A stretch of 64,000 nucleotides of DNA from Streptomyces hydrogenans (GTDB lineage Bacteria; Actinomycetota; Actinomycetes; Streptomycetales; Streptomycetaceae): positions 1 through 64,000 of the forward strand of contig NZ_BNBS01000023.1 in NCBI RefSeq assembly GCF_014656075.1. Direction: 5' to 3'. Positions within the stretch are counted from its first letter, which is position 1, and every line of letters begins with the position of its first letter. The notes beneath the pieces were generated by a model. The model made no database searches and was not told the origin of the DNA. It saw only the letters and a program-made list of their open reading frames with translations. Made by a program: the position numbers and the translations under genes. Below are positions 17,970-25,989 of the stretch, piece after piece.

Positions 17970-19478
17970 TTACAGACCCGGGCCGTTGTACGCGCCGCGG
18001 TGCGGCTTCGTCGACGTGGAGACCGGGTTCGCCCAGTAGTCACGACCGCCGTTGCCGGTGATGACGGAGCCGTTGTTCAGGGCGGGGGACGTGGCGCGGA
18101 GCTTGTAGCCGTCGACGGAGTGGATCGTGTCGCCGCCGGTGCCGGGGTTCACGAACCCCGGGTCGCCGACGATGCCGTTGGCGGTGGGCCGGGGCACGCC
18201 CTGGAAGACGTTCCACAGCCAGGTGATGCCGGGGCCGGTGGGGAGTCGGGAGTCGCCGGTGCCCACCCAGATGTTGTTCTCGACGACGCTCTCGTCGGGG
18301 AGCGTGATGTCGAACTTCCTGTCCGTGCAGTAGAAGACGTTGTTGTACAGGTGCAGTGCGGAGCGGCCGGCGCTGACGCTGCTCATGCGGCAGTCGTTCT
18401 CGGAGATGTTGTAGCGGATGACCTGCTTCGCGGCGCCGATGGTGCCGCACCCGTCGCAGTCGAGGAAGAAGCCGCCGATGTTGTCGCGGCTGAAGTTGTA
18501 CTGGATCGTGCAGGTGCCGGTGTTGCCCCAGTCGCAGTCGAACGCCTGGCTGTCGGCCACGGACATGCGGGTGATGCCGTGGACGGCGTTCTTCTGGATG
18601 GTCGGGTTGTGGTCGCCGAGCACCCAGATCCCGGCGAAGTTGCCGCCGGAGAAGGGGTACACGCCGTTGCCGACGCCGGAGGCGTTGTTGTACTGGATCA
18701 GGGGCGCGTCGGCGTAGCTGGCGATGATGCCGTCGCCGCCCACGTCCTTGACGAGGTTGTTCTCGATGAGGACTCCGGTGCCCTTGACGGCCATGGCGCC
18801 GACGCGGATCTTCAGGCCGCCGCCGCCCGTGTTGCTGATCCGGTTGTCGTGGACGTGGACGTCGTGGAGCGTGGAGTTCGTACCGCTCGCGCCCGTGACG
18901 ATGCCGGCGGACTGTACGAAGTCCTCGGTGGTGGGGCTGTTCTTGCTGGTCTGGCCGGCCACCCGGTCGATGACGAGGTTGCCGATGTCGTAGCCCCGGT
19001 GGGCCCTTCCGTCGGTGGCGGAGATCCGCAGGCCGGTGCGGCGGGCGAGGGTGGACGCGGGGTTGGTGAGCTTGAGGTCGCTGATGCGCCAGTGGTCCTG
19101 GTCGGTCAGGGAGACCGCGTCGGGGGCACCTCCGCCGTCGATCACGGGGAGGGCGCCGGTGCCGTACCGGGTGAGGGTGACGGGGGCGGCGGCGGTGCCG
19201 CTGCCCCGCGGGGCGAGGGCGCCGGTACAGGTGGTTCCGGAGGCGAAGGCGAGGGTGTCACCCGGGCCGTACGTCCTGCCGTTGGCCTGCCCGATGCTGT
19301 TGAAGGGCGCGGCCTGGCTGCCGTCGCCGGCGGTCGGGCGCGCGCAGTCGACGTAGGTGACGGCCGCTTCGGCCGAGGCGGGCGCGGGGGTGAGGGCGAC
19401 GGTGCCGCCCAGCGCGAGGAGGGCCGCGGCGAGGCCGCGACCCGTCAACTGCCGTAGGGGGAAGGCTCTGTTGCTCAT
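17970..19478 (-). CDS. Secreted right-handed parallel beta-helix protein
   Basis: A 502-aa exported protein. A signal peptide (LAAALLALGGTVALTPAPASA) precedes repeated beta-helix coils rich in N-T/N-N-x-x-x motifs, for example DVHVHDNRISNTGGGGLKIR, GVLIENNLVKDVGGDGIIAS and IRYNISENDCRMSS. This is the pectate-lyase/polysaccharide-lyase-like PbH1 fold. Several cysteines (QAFDCDWGNTGTCTIQ, DCDGCGTIG) suggest disulphides. The C-terminus (NPVSTSTKPHRGAYNGPG) resembles other Streptomyces right-handed-helix glycan-binding proteins. No catalytic residue can be identified by eye, so a carbohydrate-active or surface role is inferred. The start at MSNRAF was chosen by the signal peptide. A perfect palindrome lies in its promoter region. 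Confidence 0.85.
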   Translation of the reverse strand: MSNRAFPLRQLTGRGLAAALLALGGTVALTPAPASAEAAVTYVDCARPTAGDGSQAAPFNSIGQANGRTYGPGDTLAFASGTTCTGALAPRGSGTAAAPVTLTRYGTGALPVIDGGGAPDAVSLTDQDHWRISDLKLTNPASTLARRTGLRISATDGRAHRGYDIGNLVIDRVAGQTSKNSPTTEDFVQSAGIVTGASGTNSTLHDVHVHDNRISNTGGGGLKIRVGAMAVKGTGVLIENNLVKDVGGDGIIASYADAPLIQYNNASGVGNGVYPFSGGNFAGIWVLGDHNPTIQKNAVHGITRMSVADSQAFDCDWGNTGTCTIQYNFSRDNIGGFFLDCDGCGTIGAAKQVIRYNISENDCRMSSVSAGRSALHLYNNVFYCTDRKFDITLPDESVVENNIWVGTGDSRLPTGPGITWLWNVFQGVPRPTANGIVGDPGFVNPGTGGDTIHSVDGYKLRATSPALNNGSVITGNGGRDYWANPVSTSTKPHRGAYNGPGL

Positions 19479-19559
19479 GGAACGGGTGCCCTTTCTGACG
19501 GTCCGGTGCCGCCAGAAGCTAAGCCTGGGAGATGATCGAGTCAATGCGATCCTGTCGAT

Positions 19560-19576
19560 TGATCGAATTTCGATCA
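19560..19576 (-). promoter_or_regulatory. Perfect 17-bp palindrome upstream of the beta-helix gene
   Basis: TGATCGAATTTCGATCA is a perfect dyad in an unusually AT-rich stretch (about 19515-19600) upstream of the secreted beta-helix gene. Further partial copies of ATCGA/TCGAT lie nearby (19533-19558, 19586-19597). It looks like a dimeric repressor operator. No regulator gene is adjacent, so the regulator is unknown. Confidence 0.6.
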
Positions 19577-19776
19577 CAGAGCGGGCGATTGGTCGAACTT
19601 CTCCATCACCCCCGGCGCCCCTACCCCATCCGCGGGGGCCGCCGTCGCCGTCCGTCGCCGGGCCCCCGTCACCGGCCCTGAACCGCGCGGCCGCACCCCT
19701 CGGCGACCGCTAATTCGCTGGTCGCGGCGGTGCGTGGCGGGGAAGGATGGGGCTCCACGAACCCAGGAGGGAACCC

Positions 19777-20994
19777 ATGAGCCAGGCGTACCTGACTCTC
19801 GACGCACTGCTGCCGCCCCAGGAGCTGGCCGCGGCGGTCGAGGCCGGGCATGTGACCCGCAAGTCGCACCCCGAGCTGCCGCTCTCCCTCTACACGTACA
19901 CGCGCAGCTGTCAGTACGAAGGCATCTGGAACACCGTCACCACCCGCTGCCGCGGACTCGTCGCCGACGACCGCACCGGCCGGATCGTCGCCCTGCCGCT
20001 GCCGAAGTTCTTCAACGTCTCCGAGCACGAGTCCGGCCGTCCCTACGCGCCCGCGCTGCCCGCCGAGCCGTTCGAGGTGTACGAGAAGGTCGACGGAAGC
20101 CTCGGCCTGGTCTTCCACTACGAGGGCCGCTGGCGGGTCGCGTCCAAGGGGTCCTTCATCAGCACCCAGGCGACCTGGGCGCAGCGCCGGCTCGACGCCG
20201 CCGACACCGCGCGGCTCGTGCCCGGGACGACGTACCTGATGGAGATCGTCTACCCGCAGAACCGTATCGTCGTGGACTACGGCGAGCGGCGGGACCTGGT
20301 CCTGCTCGCCGCGATCGGCCCCGACGGCACGGAGATCGGCCTCGCCGAGGCCGCGGCGGCGTGGCACGGCGTCGGTTCGGTCGTCACCGTGCACCCGGCG
20401 ATGCCGCTCGACGCGCTCGTCAAGCTGACCGAGACGAACACCCTTCCCGACGGGGCCGCCGCCACCGGCACGGACGCCGAGGGCTTCGTGCTGCGCTTCG
20501 CGTCCGGGATACGGGCCAAGGCCAAGCTCGCCGAGTACGTGCGCCTCCACAAGGTCCTGACGGGCGTGACGGAGCGCGACATCTGGCGCGGGCACGGCAT
20601 CCAGCGTTTCGCCGGCACGTCCGCCAAGCGCCTCGCCCAGGGCCTGGGCCTGTCGGTCTCGGAGCTCGGGGGCCTCCGCTCGAAGGGCGGCCGTCCCCTG
20701 GACGCCCTGCTGGAACAGGTACCGGACGAGTTCGACGCCTGGGTCCGGTCCGTCATCGCGGGACTGGAGGACGCGTTCGCGGCCCGCGAGCGCGCCATCG
20801 ACGAGGCGTACGCCCGGCTCGCGCCGCTCGCGGCCGACCGGGGCGCGTTCGCCCGCGCCGTGAAGCGGGTGCCCGACCCCGAGCTGCGCTCCGCGCTGTT
20901 CCTGCGCCTCGACGACCGCCCCACCGACCTCTTCGTGTGGCGTAGCCTGCGCCCGGAGACCGCCGACCCCTTCACCCACGACGAGGAGAACTGA
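19777..20994 (+). CDS. RNA ligase (T4 Rnl1-like)
   Basis: A 405-aa ATP-dependent RNA ligase candidate. The nucleotidyltransferase motif I is intact as EKVDGSLG (Lys104-x-Asp-Gly), the lysine that becomes adenylylated. Motif Ia-like SKGSFIS, motif III-like TYLMEIVYPQNRIVVDYG, motif IV-like DAEGFVLRF and motif V-like KAKLAEYVRLHK follow in the correct order. The downstream ~150 residues form a helical C-terminal domain. AGGAGGGA precedes the ATG. The next gene, two bases after the stop, encodes a polynucleotide kinase-phosphatase. Together they would heal (2',3'-cyclic phosphate and 5'-OH) and seal broken RNA, as T4 Pnkp and Rnl1 do for tRNA cut by anticodon nucleases. Confidence 0.88.
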   Translation: MSQAYLTLDALLPPQELAAAVEAGHVTRKSHPELPLSLYTYTRSCQYEGIWNTVTTRCRGLVADDRTGRIVALPLPKFFNVSEHESGRPYAPALPAEPFEVYEKVDGSLGLVFHYEGRWRVASKGSFISTQATWAQRRLDAADTARLVPGTTYLMEIVYPQNRIVVDYGERRDLVLLAAIGPDGTEIGLAEAAAAWHGVGSVVTVHPAMPLDALVKLTETNTLPDGAAATGTDAEGFVLRFASGIRAKAKLAEYVRLHKVLTGVTERDIWRGHGIQRFAGTSAKRLAQGLGLSVSELGGLRSKGGRPLDALLEQVPDEFDAWVRSVIAGLEDAFAARERAIDEAYARLAPLAADRGAFARAVKRVPDPELRSALFLRLDDRPTDLFVWRSLRPETADPFTHDEEN

Positions 20995-20996
20995 CC

Positions 20997-21911
20997 GTGC
21001 CCGTGGTCCACGTGATGACCGGACTGCCGGCCTCCGGCAAGACGACGGCGGCCCGCGCCCTGCAGGAGCGGTCCGAGGGCCGGATGCGCCGCGTCAACCT
21101 CGACGACCTGCGGACGATGCTCGACCTGCCGAGCGGCGACCGCCGTTCGCGCGCCCACGAGCAGACCGTACTCGACATCCAGGACGTCGCGGTCCGCGGC
21201 GCCGTCGACGACGGCTTCGACGTCGTCGTCGACAACACCCACCTCACGCCGCACATCCCGCGGCGGCTGAAGGCGGCGCTGACCGGCCGTGAGGCCACCT
21301 TCGTCGTGCACGACTTCACCACCGTGCCCACGGACGAGTGCGTCCGCCGCGACGCGGCCCGCGAGCGTCCCGTCGGCGAGGAGATCATCCGCATCCTCGC
21401 CCAGAAGCACGCCAAGGCGACCCGCGGCGGCTGGCGGCTCACCGCCGACTGGCTCAACGACCGGCCCGCCGCCACCCCGTACGTCCCGGACCCCACGCTG
21501 CCGACGGCCGTCCTGTGCGACATCGACGGCACGCTCGCGCTGCGCGGGGACCGGGGCCCGTACGACTTCAGCCGCTGCGACCTCGACCTGCTCAACGTCT
21601 CGGTCCGGGACGCCCTGCGCGCCTTCCGCGGCGCGCACCAGGACCGCGTGGTGCTCCTGTCCGGCCGCAGCGAGGACCACCGCGCCCTGACGGAGGCGTG
21701 GCTGGAGCGGTACGAGGTCCCCTACGACGAGCTGTGGATGCGTGCCTCCGACGACGGCCGCTCCGACGACATCGTCAAGGCGGAGCTGTTCGACGCGCAC
21801 GTCCGCCACCGCTACGCGGTCCGGGTGTCCCTGGACGACCGCGACCGGGTGGTCGCGGTCTGGCGCCGAATGGGTCTCCCCACCTGGCAGGTCAACTACG
21901 GCGCCTTCTGA
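20997..21911 (+). CDS. Polynucleotide kinase-phosphatase (T4 Pnkp-like)
   Basis: A 304-aa two-domain end-healing enzyme. The N-terminal 5'-kinase has the P-loop TGLPASGKTT (Lys15) and a VNLDDLRTMLD substrate segment, with DVVVDNTHLTPHIPRRLK as a Walker-B-like element. The C-terminal HAD-type 3'-phosphatase starts at AVLCDIDGTLALRG (nucleophile Asp175, Asp177), with VVLLSGRSEDHR and VSLDDRDRVV as later HAD motifs. The kinase-then-phosphatase order is the T4 Pnkp arrangement. The GTG start is two bases past the ligase stop, so the two are co-translated. Clp1/Hen1 partners seen in other bacterial repair operons are absent. Confidence 0.9.
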   Translation: MPVVHVMTGLPASGKTTAARALQERSEGRMRRVNLDDLRTMLDLPSGDRRSRAHEQTVLDIQDVAVRGAVDDGFDVVVDNTHLTPHIPRRLKAALTGREATFVVHDFTTVPTDECVRRDAARERPVGEEIIRILAQKHAKATRGGWRLTADWLNDRPAATPYVPDPTLPTAVLCDIDGTLALRGDRGPYDFSRCDLDLLNVSVRDALRAFRGAHQDRVVLLSGRSEDHRALTEAWLERYEVPYDELWMRASDDGRSDDIVKAELFDAHVRHRYAVRVSLDDRDRVVAVWRRMGLPTWQVNYGAF

Positions 21912-21942
21912 TCCGGTCCCGCCCGGCGGGAGCGGCCGGCCG

Positions 21943-22503
21943 TCAGGCCACGCGGTAGCGGAGGTGGACGACGTTCGACGGGAAGGTGCGGGTCTCGACG
22001 AGGGCGAGGTCCACCCGGCGCTCGTGCCGGGGGAAGTACGGGATGCCGCCGCCGACGAGTACCGGGTAGACCATCACCCGGTACTCGTCGATCAGCCCGT
22101 CCTCGGCGGCCTCGGCGGCGAGGTGCGCGCCGCCGATCGCGATCTCGCCCTCCCCCGGCTCGGCCCGCAGCCGCTCGATCTCCTCCGCCAGGCCGCCGGA
22201 GGCGAGGCGGGCCCGGCCCTCGACCGCCGACAGGGTGCGGGAGAAGACCACCTTCGGGAGCGGCTTCCAGAGCGCGGTCCATTCGCGCGTCGCCTCGTCG
22301 AGCCCGGGGTCCTGATCGGCGGTCTCCCAGTACAGCATCGTCTCGTAGAGCCGCCGGCCCAGCAGGTGCACGTCGACCGTCCGGATCTCGTCGATCCAGA
22401 ACCGGAAGACCTCGTCGTCCGGCGCCGTCCAGTCGAACCCGCCGTCCGGTCCGACGATGTATCCGTCGAGCGACGTACTCATCGCGTAGGTCACCTTGCG
22501 CAT
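21943..22503 (-). CDS. Dihydrofolate-reductase-fold protein (RibD C-terminal family)
   Basis: A 186-aa reductase-like protein. TYAMSTSLDGYIVGPDGGFD is the family's N-terminal strand and loop, VHLLGRRLYETMLYWE the NADPH-binding region, and EIAIGGAHLAAEAAEDGLID the central GGxxL motif, with YPVLVGGGIPYFP near the end. Such single-domain proteins (YyaP/YwjB type) bind NADPH; substrates are mostly unknown. The start is an ATG at MRKVTYAM preceded by GAGGA. A second, unrelated-position member occurs at 48270-48875. Confidence 0.87.
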   Translation of the reverse strand: MRKVTYAMSTSLDGYIVGPDGGFDWTAPDDEVFRFWIDEIRTVDVHLLGRRLYETMLYWETADQDPGLDEATREWTALWKPLPKVVFSRTLSAVEGRARLASGGLAEEIERLRAEPGEGEIAIGGAHLAAEAAEDGLIDEYRVMVYPVLVGGGIPYFPRHERRVDLALVETRTFPSNVVHLRYRVA

Positions 22504-22580
22504 CCGAAGTCCTCCTCGGTATCGGCCTCGACAGTACGACCGCCGGACGCCTCGGGACTCATCGCGACGCGCGGGAACGG

Positions 22581-23207
22581 TTACGACTGCTGTTCGTGCC
22601 GGGCGAAGGTCGCGCGGAGTTCGGACGCGTCCGCTTCCTTGGCCTTCTCGTCCTCGTACCGGCCCTTCTCGTCCCGGAGCGCCACGAGGGCCTCCGGGGT
22701 GAAGTCCCGGCCGAAGCCGTAGACGGCCAGGCAGTAGGCGAAGCCTGACTCGCCGAAGAGGTCCACGTCCTCCTGGCGGCAGTACTCCGCCAGACCGTCG
22801 GCCACGTGCCAGCGGGTGCCGTCGTACCAGAAGACGCCACCCGCGTAGTGGATCGTCCGGCCCGTCCCGGGATCCGTGAGGTTCAGCGACTCGTAGTTCT
22901 CGGGGCGGTCGCGGACGAGGGCGACCAGGGACTCGGGGACGCCCTCGTAGAAGGACTCCTGGAGCGCGAAGTCGTCCTCGGCGTACAGGTTCAGCTCGGA
23001 CTCGTGGTCGAAGGTCAGCAGCAGCGCGCGGCCGTCCTCCGCGAAGTACCAGACCGCGGACTGGCCTCCGCCGTCGTTCCAGGCCAGGCGGCGTGCGCCG
23101 GGCACCGTCACCGGCTGGACGCCGACGAGGTCGTCCACCACGGCCGCGCGGCGGCGTACTTCCGGCAGGGGGGTCGCCGTCAGGGCGTCCCAGGTCGTGT
23201 CACTCAT
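22581..23207 (-). CDS. Cytoplasmic protein of unknown function at the end of the tail-particle operon
   Basis: A 208-aa soluble acidic protein with no signal or membrane segment. Recognisable stretches such as RRLAWNDGGGQSAVWYFAED, ALLLTFDHESELNLY and GVFWYDGTRWHVADGLAEYC give the look of a mixed alpha/beta protein of the SUKH/immunity kind, but I do not recognise the family. It starts only nine bases after the stop of the fibre-like gene on the same strand, so it may be the last gene of the contractile-particle operon. An immunity or regulatory role for the AHH-bearing protein is possible but only inferred from position. The last ~30 residues are Lys/Glu-rich and helical. Confidence 0.65.
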   Translation of the reverse strand: MSDTTWDALTATPLPEVRRRAAVVDDLVGVQPVTVPGARRLAWNDGGGQSAVWYFAEDGRALLLTFDHESELNLYAEDDFALQESFYEGVPESLVALVRDRPENYESLNLTDPGTGRTIHYAGGVFWYDGTRWHVADGLAEYCRQEDVDLFGESGFAYCLAVYGFGRDFTPEALVALRDEKGRYEDEKAKEADASELRATFARHEQQS

Positions 23208-23216
23208 TCCCGCAGG

Positions 23217-25355
23217 TTATCCGGCACCTCCGACAGGGCCGGATGCCGGACGCGGTGGAGGCTCAGGAGAGCGGGGCCCGCGTCGGTCGTCCCACGGGTC
23301 CGGCTCCGCCGGGGCCGCGGCACGGGCGACGAGTGCGGAGAGGGAGAGGTCCACCGGCCGGCCGACGAGGTCGGGGTGGACCAGGAGGCCCTTCTCCTCG
23401 GCGGACTTGCTCGGGTCGGCGACGAGCGGGTGGGCCCGTGCCCAGTCGTCGCACCGGACTCCGGTGATCTGCCAGCAGACGTCCAGACCGGCCGCGCCAC
23501 CCGCGATGTCGAAGCTGTGGTCCGCGAGGGGACGGCTGACGTGCAGGTCGGGGGCCGGCGCGCCGACGGCGGTGAGCTGGTAGCGGAACGACTCGTTCAA
23601 CGACTCGAACCACTCGGGGAGTTCGATCGTGGCACGGCCGTGCTCGTCCAGGACGGCCGAGCCGTCGTAGACGTTCTTCAGCTCGGAGGACTCGACCGCC
23701 GCGTGGACCAGGAAGCGGTCCTCGGGCAGGGTCGGATGGTCGATCCGCATGAGGCTCGCACCGTCGAACACCGTCCCGGTGATCACGACGTCGCCGTCCA
23801 GGAAGGCGGCCTGCGACGTGCCCTTCGCGTACAGTCCGGTCGCGCCGCGGGCTTCGACGCCGTTGCCCTGGACGCTCCTGCCGAGGACTCCGGGCCCGAA
23901 GGTGACGGTGCCTTCGACGCCCGCCTTCCCGCTGCCGCCCTTGCCGAGCACCCCGACGTTCTCCGTGCTCGAACCGGACAGCCCGGGCCCGCCGCCGCCG
24001 GTGCCCTTGACGCCGGGACTCGCGCCGCCGCCCGTGCCGGACACGCCCACGCCCTGACCGCTCGTGCCCGAGACACCGGTGCCCCGCGTGCTCGACGCGG
24101 ACACCCCCGCACCGCTGACGCTCTCGGCGAGGACAGCCGCTCCGCTGGTGCTGGTGCCCTGGAGGCCGGCGCCATCGGTGCCGGTGCCGAGGACTCCGGG
24201 CGCACCCGAGCCACCGGTTCCCGAGACCCCGGCGCCCTGCGCGCTGGTGCCCGACACACCCGGACCCGAGTCGCCGGCTCCCTCGACGCCGGCGTTCGCG
24301 CCGCCGCCCTTCCCGGTGACGCCGGCGCCCTGCTCGCTGCTGCCCAGGACACCTGTGCCCCGCGTACTCACACCGCGCACACCCGCGCCGGCCGAGCCGA
24401 CGCCTTCGACACCGGCGGAGGTCCCTCCCCCGGTCCCGCGCAGACCCACGCCGGTGGCGCTGGTGCCCGAGACGCCGGGGCCGTCGGTGCCCGCGCCCGA
24501 GACGCCCGCGCCCTGGCCTCCCCCCTGGCCGGTGACGCCGTCGCCCTTCGTGCTGCTCCCCGAGACGCCGGGGCCGTCGGTGCTCGTGCCCGAGACCCCG
24601 GGTCCGGCCGGGGCCTTTCCCTCGACGCCCGCCGCCGTGCCGCCGCCCTGCGCGCGGACGCCCGGACCGGCCGTGCTCGTGCCCGAGAGTCCCGGACCGG
24701 CGGTCGCGGTGCCGACGACGCCCGCGCCCGTGGTGCCGCCCGTGCCGGTGACGCCGTCGCCCTGGGCGCTGACCCCCTGGACGCCGGGGCCGGTGACACC
24801 GGAGCCCTTGACGCCCGGGCCGGCGCCGGTGACCGAGCCGGAGACGCCGGGTCCGTCGGCGGAGGCCCCGGCCAGTCCCGCGCCGGAACCGGTGCTGGTG
24901 CCGGACACGCCCGCGCCGCCGGTGCTCCTGCCCTCCACTCCGGGGCCGTCGCCGCCGGAGCCGGCCACGCCGGGCCGCCCCCGGCCGCCCGTACCGGTCA
25001 CTCCGGCGGCCTGGTCGCTCACGCCCTCCACGCCGGGCCCCCGGGTTCCCGAGCCGTGGACACCGGCCCCGGTTCCCCTGCTGCGGCCCGCCACCCCGAC
25101 CCCGCCGGTGCTGAGACCGACGACGCCCGTGCCTCCGCCGACGTTCCGGGCGTGGCCCGCGACCCCGACGCCGCCGGACTGTTCGTGGACCCCGAGCACA
25201 CCGGCCACCGGATCGTCGGGCGCGTCCGCGCTCCCGCCGCTGCTGCCGATGACGCCGCTGCCGGTCTCGCAGTCCCCCCAGACGCCGAACCGGTGGTCCC
25301 CGGGGTCGAAGTCGCTGGGGCCGTCCTGTGCTTCGGGGGGCTTCACGGGTGACAT
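23217..25355 (-). CDS. Glycine-rich repeat fibre-like protein, probable tail fibre
   Basis: A 712-aa protein with three parts. Residues ~1-45 are a unique N-terminus (DFDPGDHRFGVWGDCETGSG). Residues ~45-500 are several dozen ~11-13-residue units of the type G-x-G-V-x-G-x-[ST]-x-x-G (for example GPGVSGTSTDGPGVSGSS), a regular Gly/Val/Ser/Thr array suited to a trimeric beta-rod. Residues ~505-712 are a globular domain with MRIDHPTLPEDRFLVHAAVE, SSELKNVYDGSAVLDE and LPEWFESLNESFRYQLTAVG, a C-terminal module I associate with bacterial fibre-like repeat proteins. The last ~40 residues are Pro-rich. It lies downstream of the baseplate genes, the usual place for the receptor-binding fibre. Role inferred from composition and position. 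Confidence 0.75.
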   Translation of the reverse strand: MSPVKPPEAQDGPSDFDPGDHRFGVWGDCETGSGVIGSSGGSADAPDDPVAGVLGVHEQSGGVGVAGHARNVGGGTGVVGLSTGGVGVAGRSRGTGAGVHGSGTRGPGVEGVSDQAAGVTGTGGRGRPGVAGSGGDGPGVEGRSTGGAGVSGTSTGSGAGLAGASADGPGVSGSVTGAGPGVKGSGVTGPGVQGVSAQGDGVTGTGGTTGAGVVGTATAGPGLSGTSTAGPGVRAQGGGTAAGVEGKAPAGPGVSGTSTDGPGVSGSSTKGDGVTGQGGGQGAGVSGAGTDGPGVSGTSATGVGLRGTGGGTSAGVEGVGSAGAGVRGVSTRGTGVLGSSEQGAGVTGKGGGANAGVEGAGDSGPGVSGTSAQGAGVSGTGGSGAPGVLGTGTDGAGLQGTSTSGAAVLAESVSGAGVSASSTRGTGVSGTSGQGVGVSGTGGGASPGVKGTGGGGPGLSGSSTENVGVLGKGGSGKAGVEGTVTFGPGVLGRSVQGNGVEARGATGLYAKGTSQAAFLDGDVVITGTVFDGASLMRIDHPTLPEDRFLVHAAVESSELKNVYDGSAVLDEHGRATIELPEWFESLNESFRYQLTAVGAPAPDLHVSRPLADHSFDIAGGAAGLDVCWQITGVRCDDWARAHPLVADPSKSAEEKGLLVHPDLVGRPVDLSLSALVARAAAPAEPDPWDDRRGPRSPEPPPRPASGPVGGAG

Positions 25356-25398
25356 GGTCGTCTCCTCTCCCGGTGTGTCGAACGGGGCACCGGACGGG

Positions 25399-25989
25399 TC
25401 ACTCGTAGACGAACTGGACGCAGAACACCTTGACCGGTTTGTTCGGTTCCGCGCTCGTCAGGTCGACCGTCAGGAAGTAGCGGAACGATTCGTTCGCGAT
25501 CCTCACCTCTTCCGTCGGCTCGGCGGCGACGTCCAGCTTCGTGGAACTGAGGAGGATCTTGGCCCCGCCCCCGGTGTTGTCCGTCTTCCGGGCCTTGAGC
25601 GCGACCGTCAGCGTGGCGGAGGCGGACTGGTTCGCCCCGGTCATGAGCAGGGAGCGCACGAGGACGCCGTCCGGCAGCGCGATGTTCATGATGCCGTGGG
25701 CCTCGGTCGCGTTCGTCGCCTTCTCGACCATGTCGACAGCCTGCGACCAGGGCTGCAGCTCGGCTCCGGACTCGCTGTAGCGGAACAGGGTGGGAACGAG
25801 CGTGAGGTGCTTCGCCGCCGTCCCCAGCACGCCGAGGATCGGGTTGATCTGGTTGTCGGCGAGCCCCGCGAACTCGTCCTCCAGCTGGTGGAACCGGCTG
25901 TTGAGGCCGTCCGCTCCCCCCGCCTGGACGCGGTCCTGGTTGTCGATCCAGTCCTTGTGGCTGAACTGGGGGTCGTAGGGCTTAATCAT
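25399..25989 (-). CDS. Tail-particle protein, probable fibre/baseplate adaptor
   Basis: A 196-aa soluble protein with no signal peptide. The N-terminus (KPYDPQFSHKDWIDNQDRVQ, then AGGADGLNSRFHQLEDEF) has a D-N-x-D-R-V-Q-A-G-G / N-x-R-F-H-x-L-E pattern that I associate with tail-fibre or baseplate-attached proteins. The C-terminal half is a beta-sandwich-like region (ALPDGVLVRSLLMTGANQSA, FRYFLTVDLTSAEPNKPVKV). It shares the phrase ESFRYFLT / ESFRYQLT with the neighbouring fibre protein's C-terminal domain, suggesting related folds. The ATG overlaps the stop of the giant gpI-like gene by eight bases, so the two are coupled. An adaptor or short-fibre role is inferred. Confidence 0.7.
   Translation of the reverse strand: MIKPYDPQFSHKDWIDNQDRVQAGGADGLNSRFHQLEDEFAGLADNQINPILGVLGTAAKHLTLVPTLFRYSESGAELQPWSQAVDMVEKATNATEAHGIMNIALPDGVLVRSLLMTGANQSASATLTVALKARKTDNTGGGAKILLSSTKLDVAAEPTEEVRIANESFRYFLTVDLTSAEPNKPVKVFCVQFVYE

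Noticed and set aside
24000..25200. CRISPR-like repeat array
   Set aside because: The periodic DNA encodes protein repeats with varied units; there are no constant repeats with unique spacers.
22806..25352. Plus-strand Ala/Gly/Asp repeat frame of ~850 codons opposite the fibre gene
   Set aside because: It is the antisense image of the Gly-rich repeats; the minus frame has ordered end domains and operon context, this one has neither.
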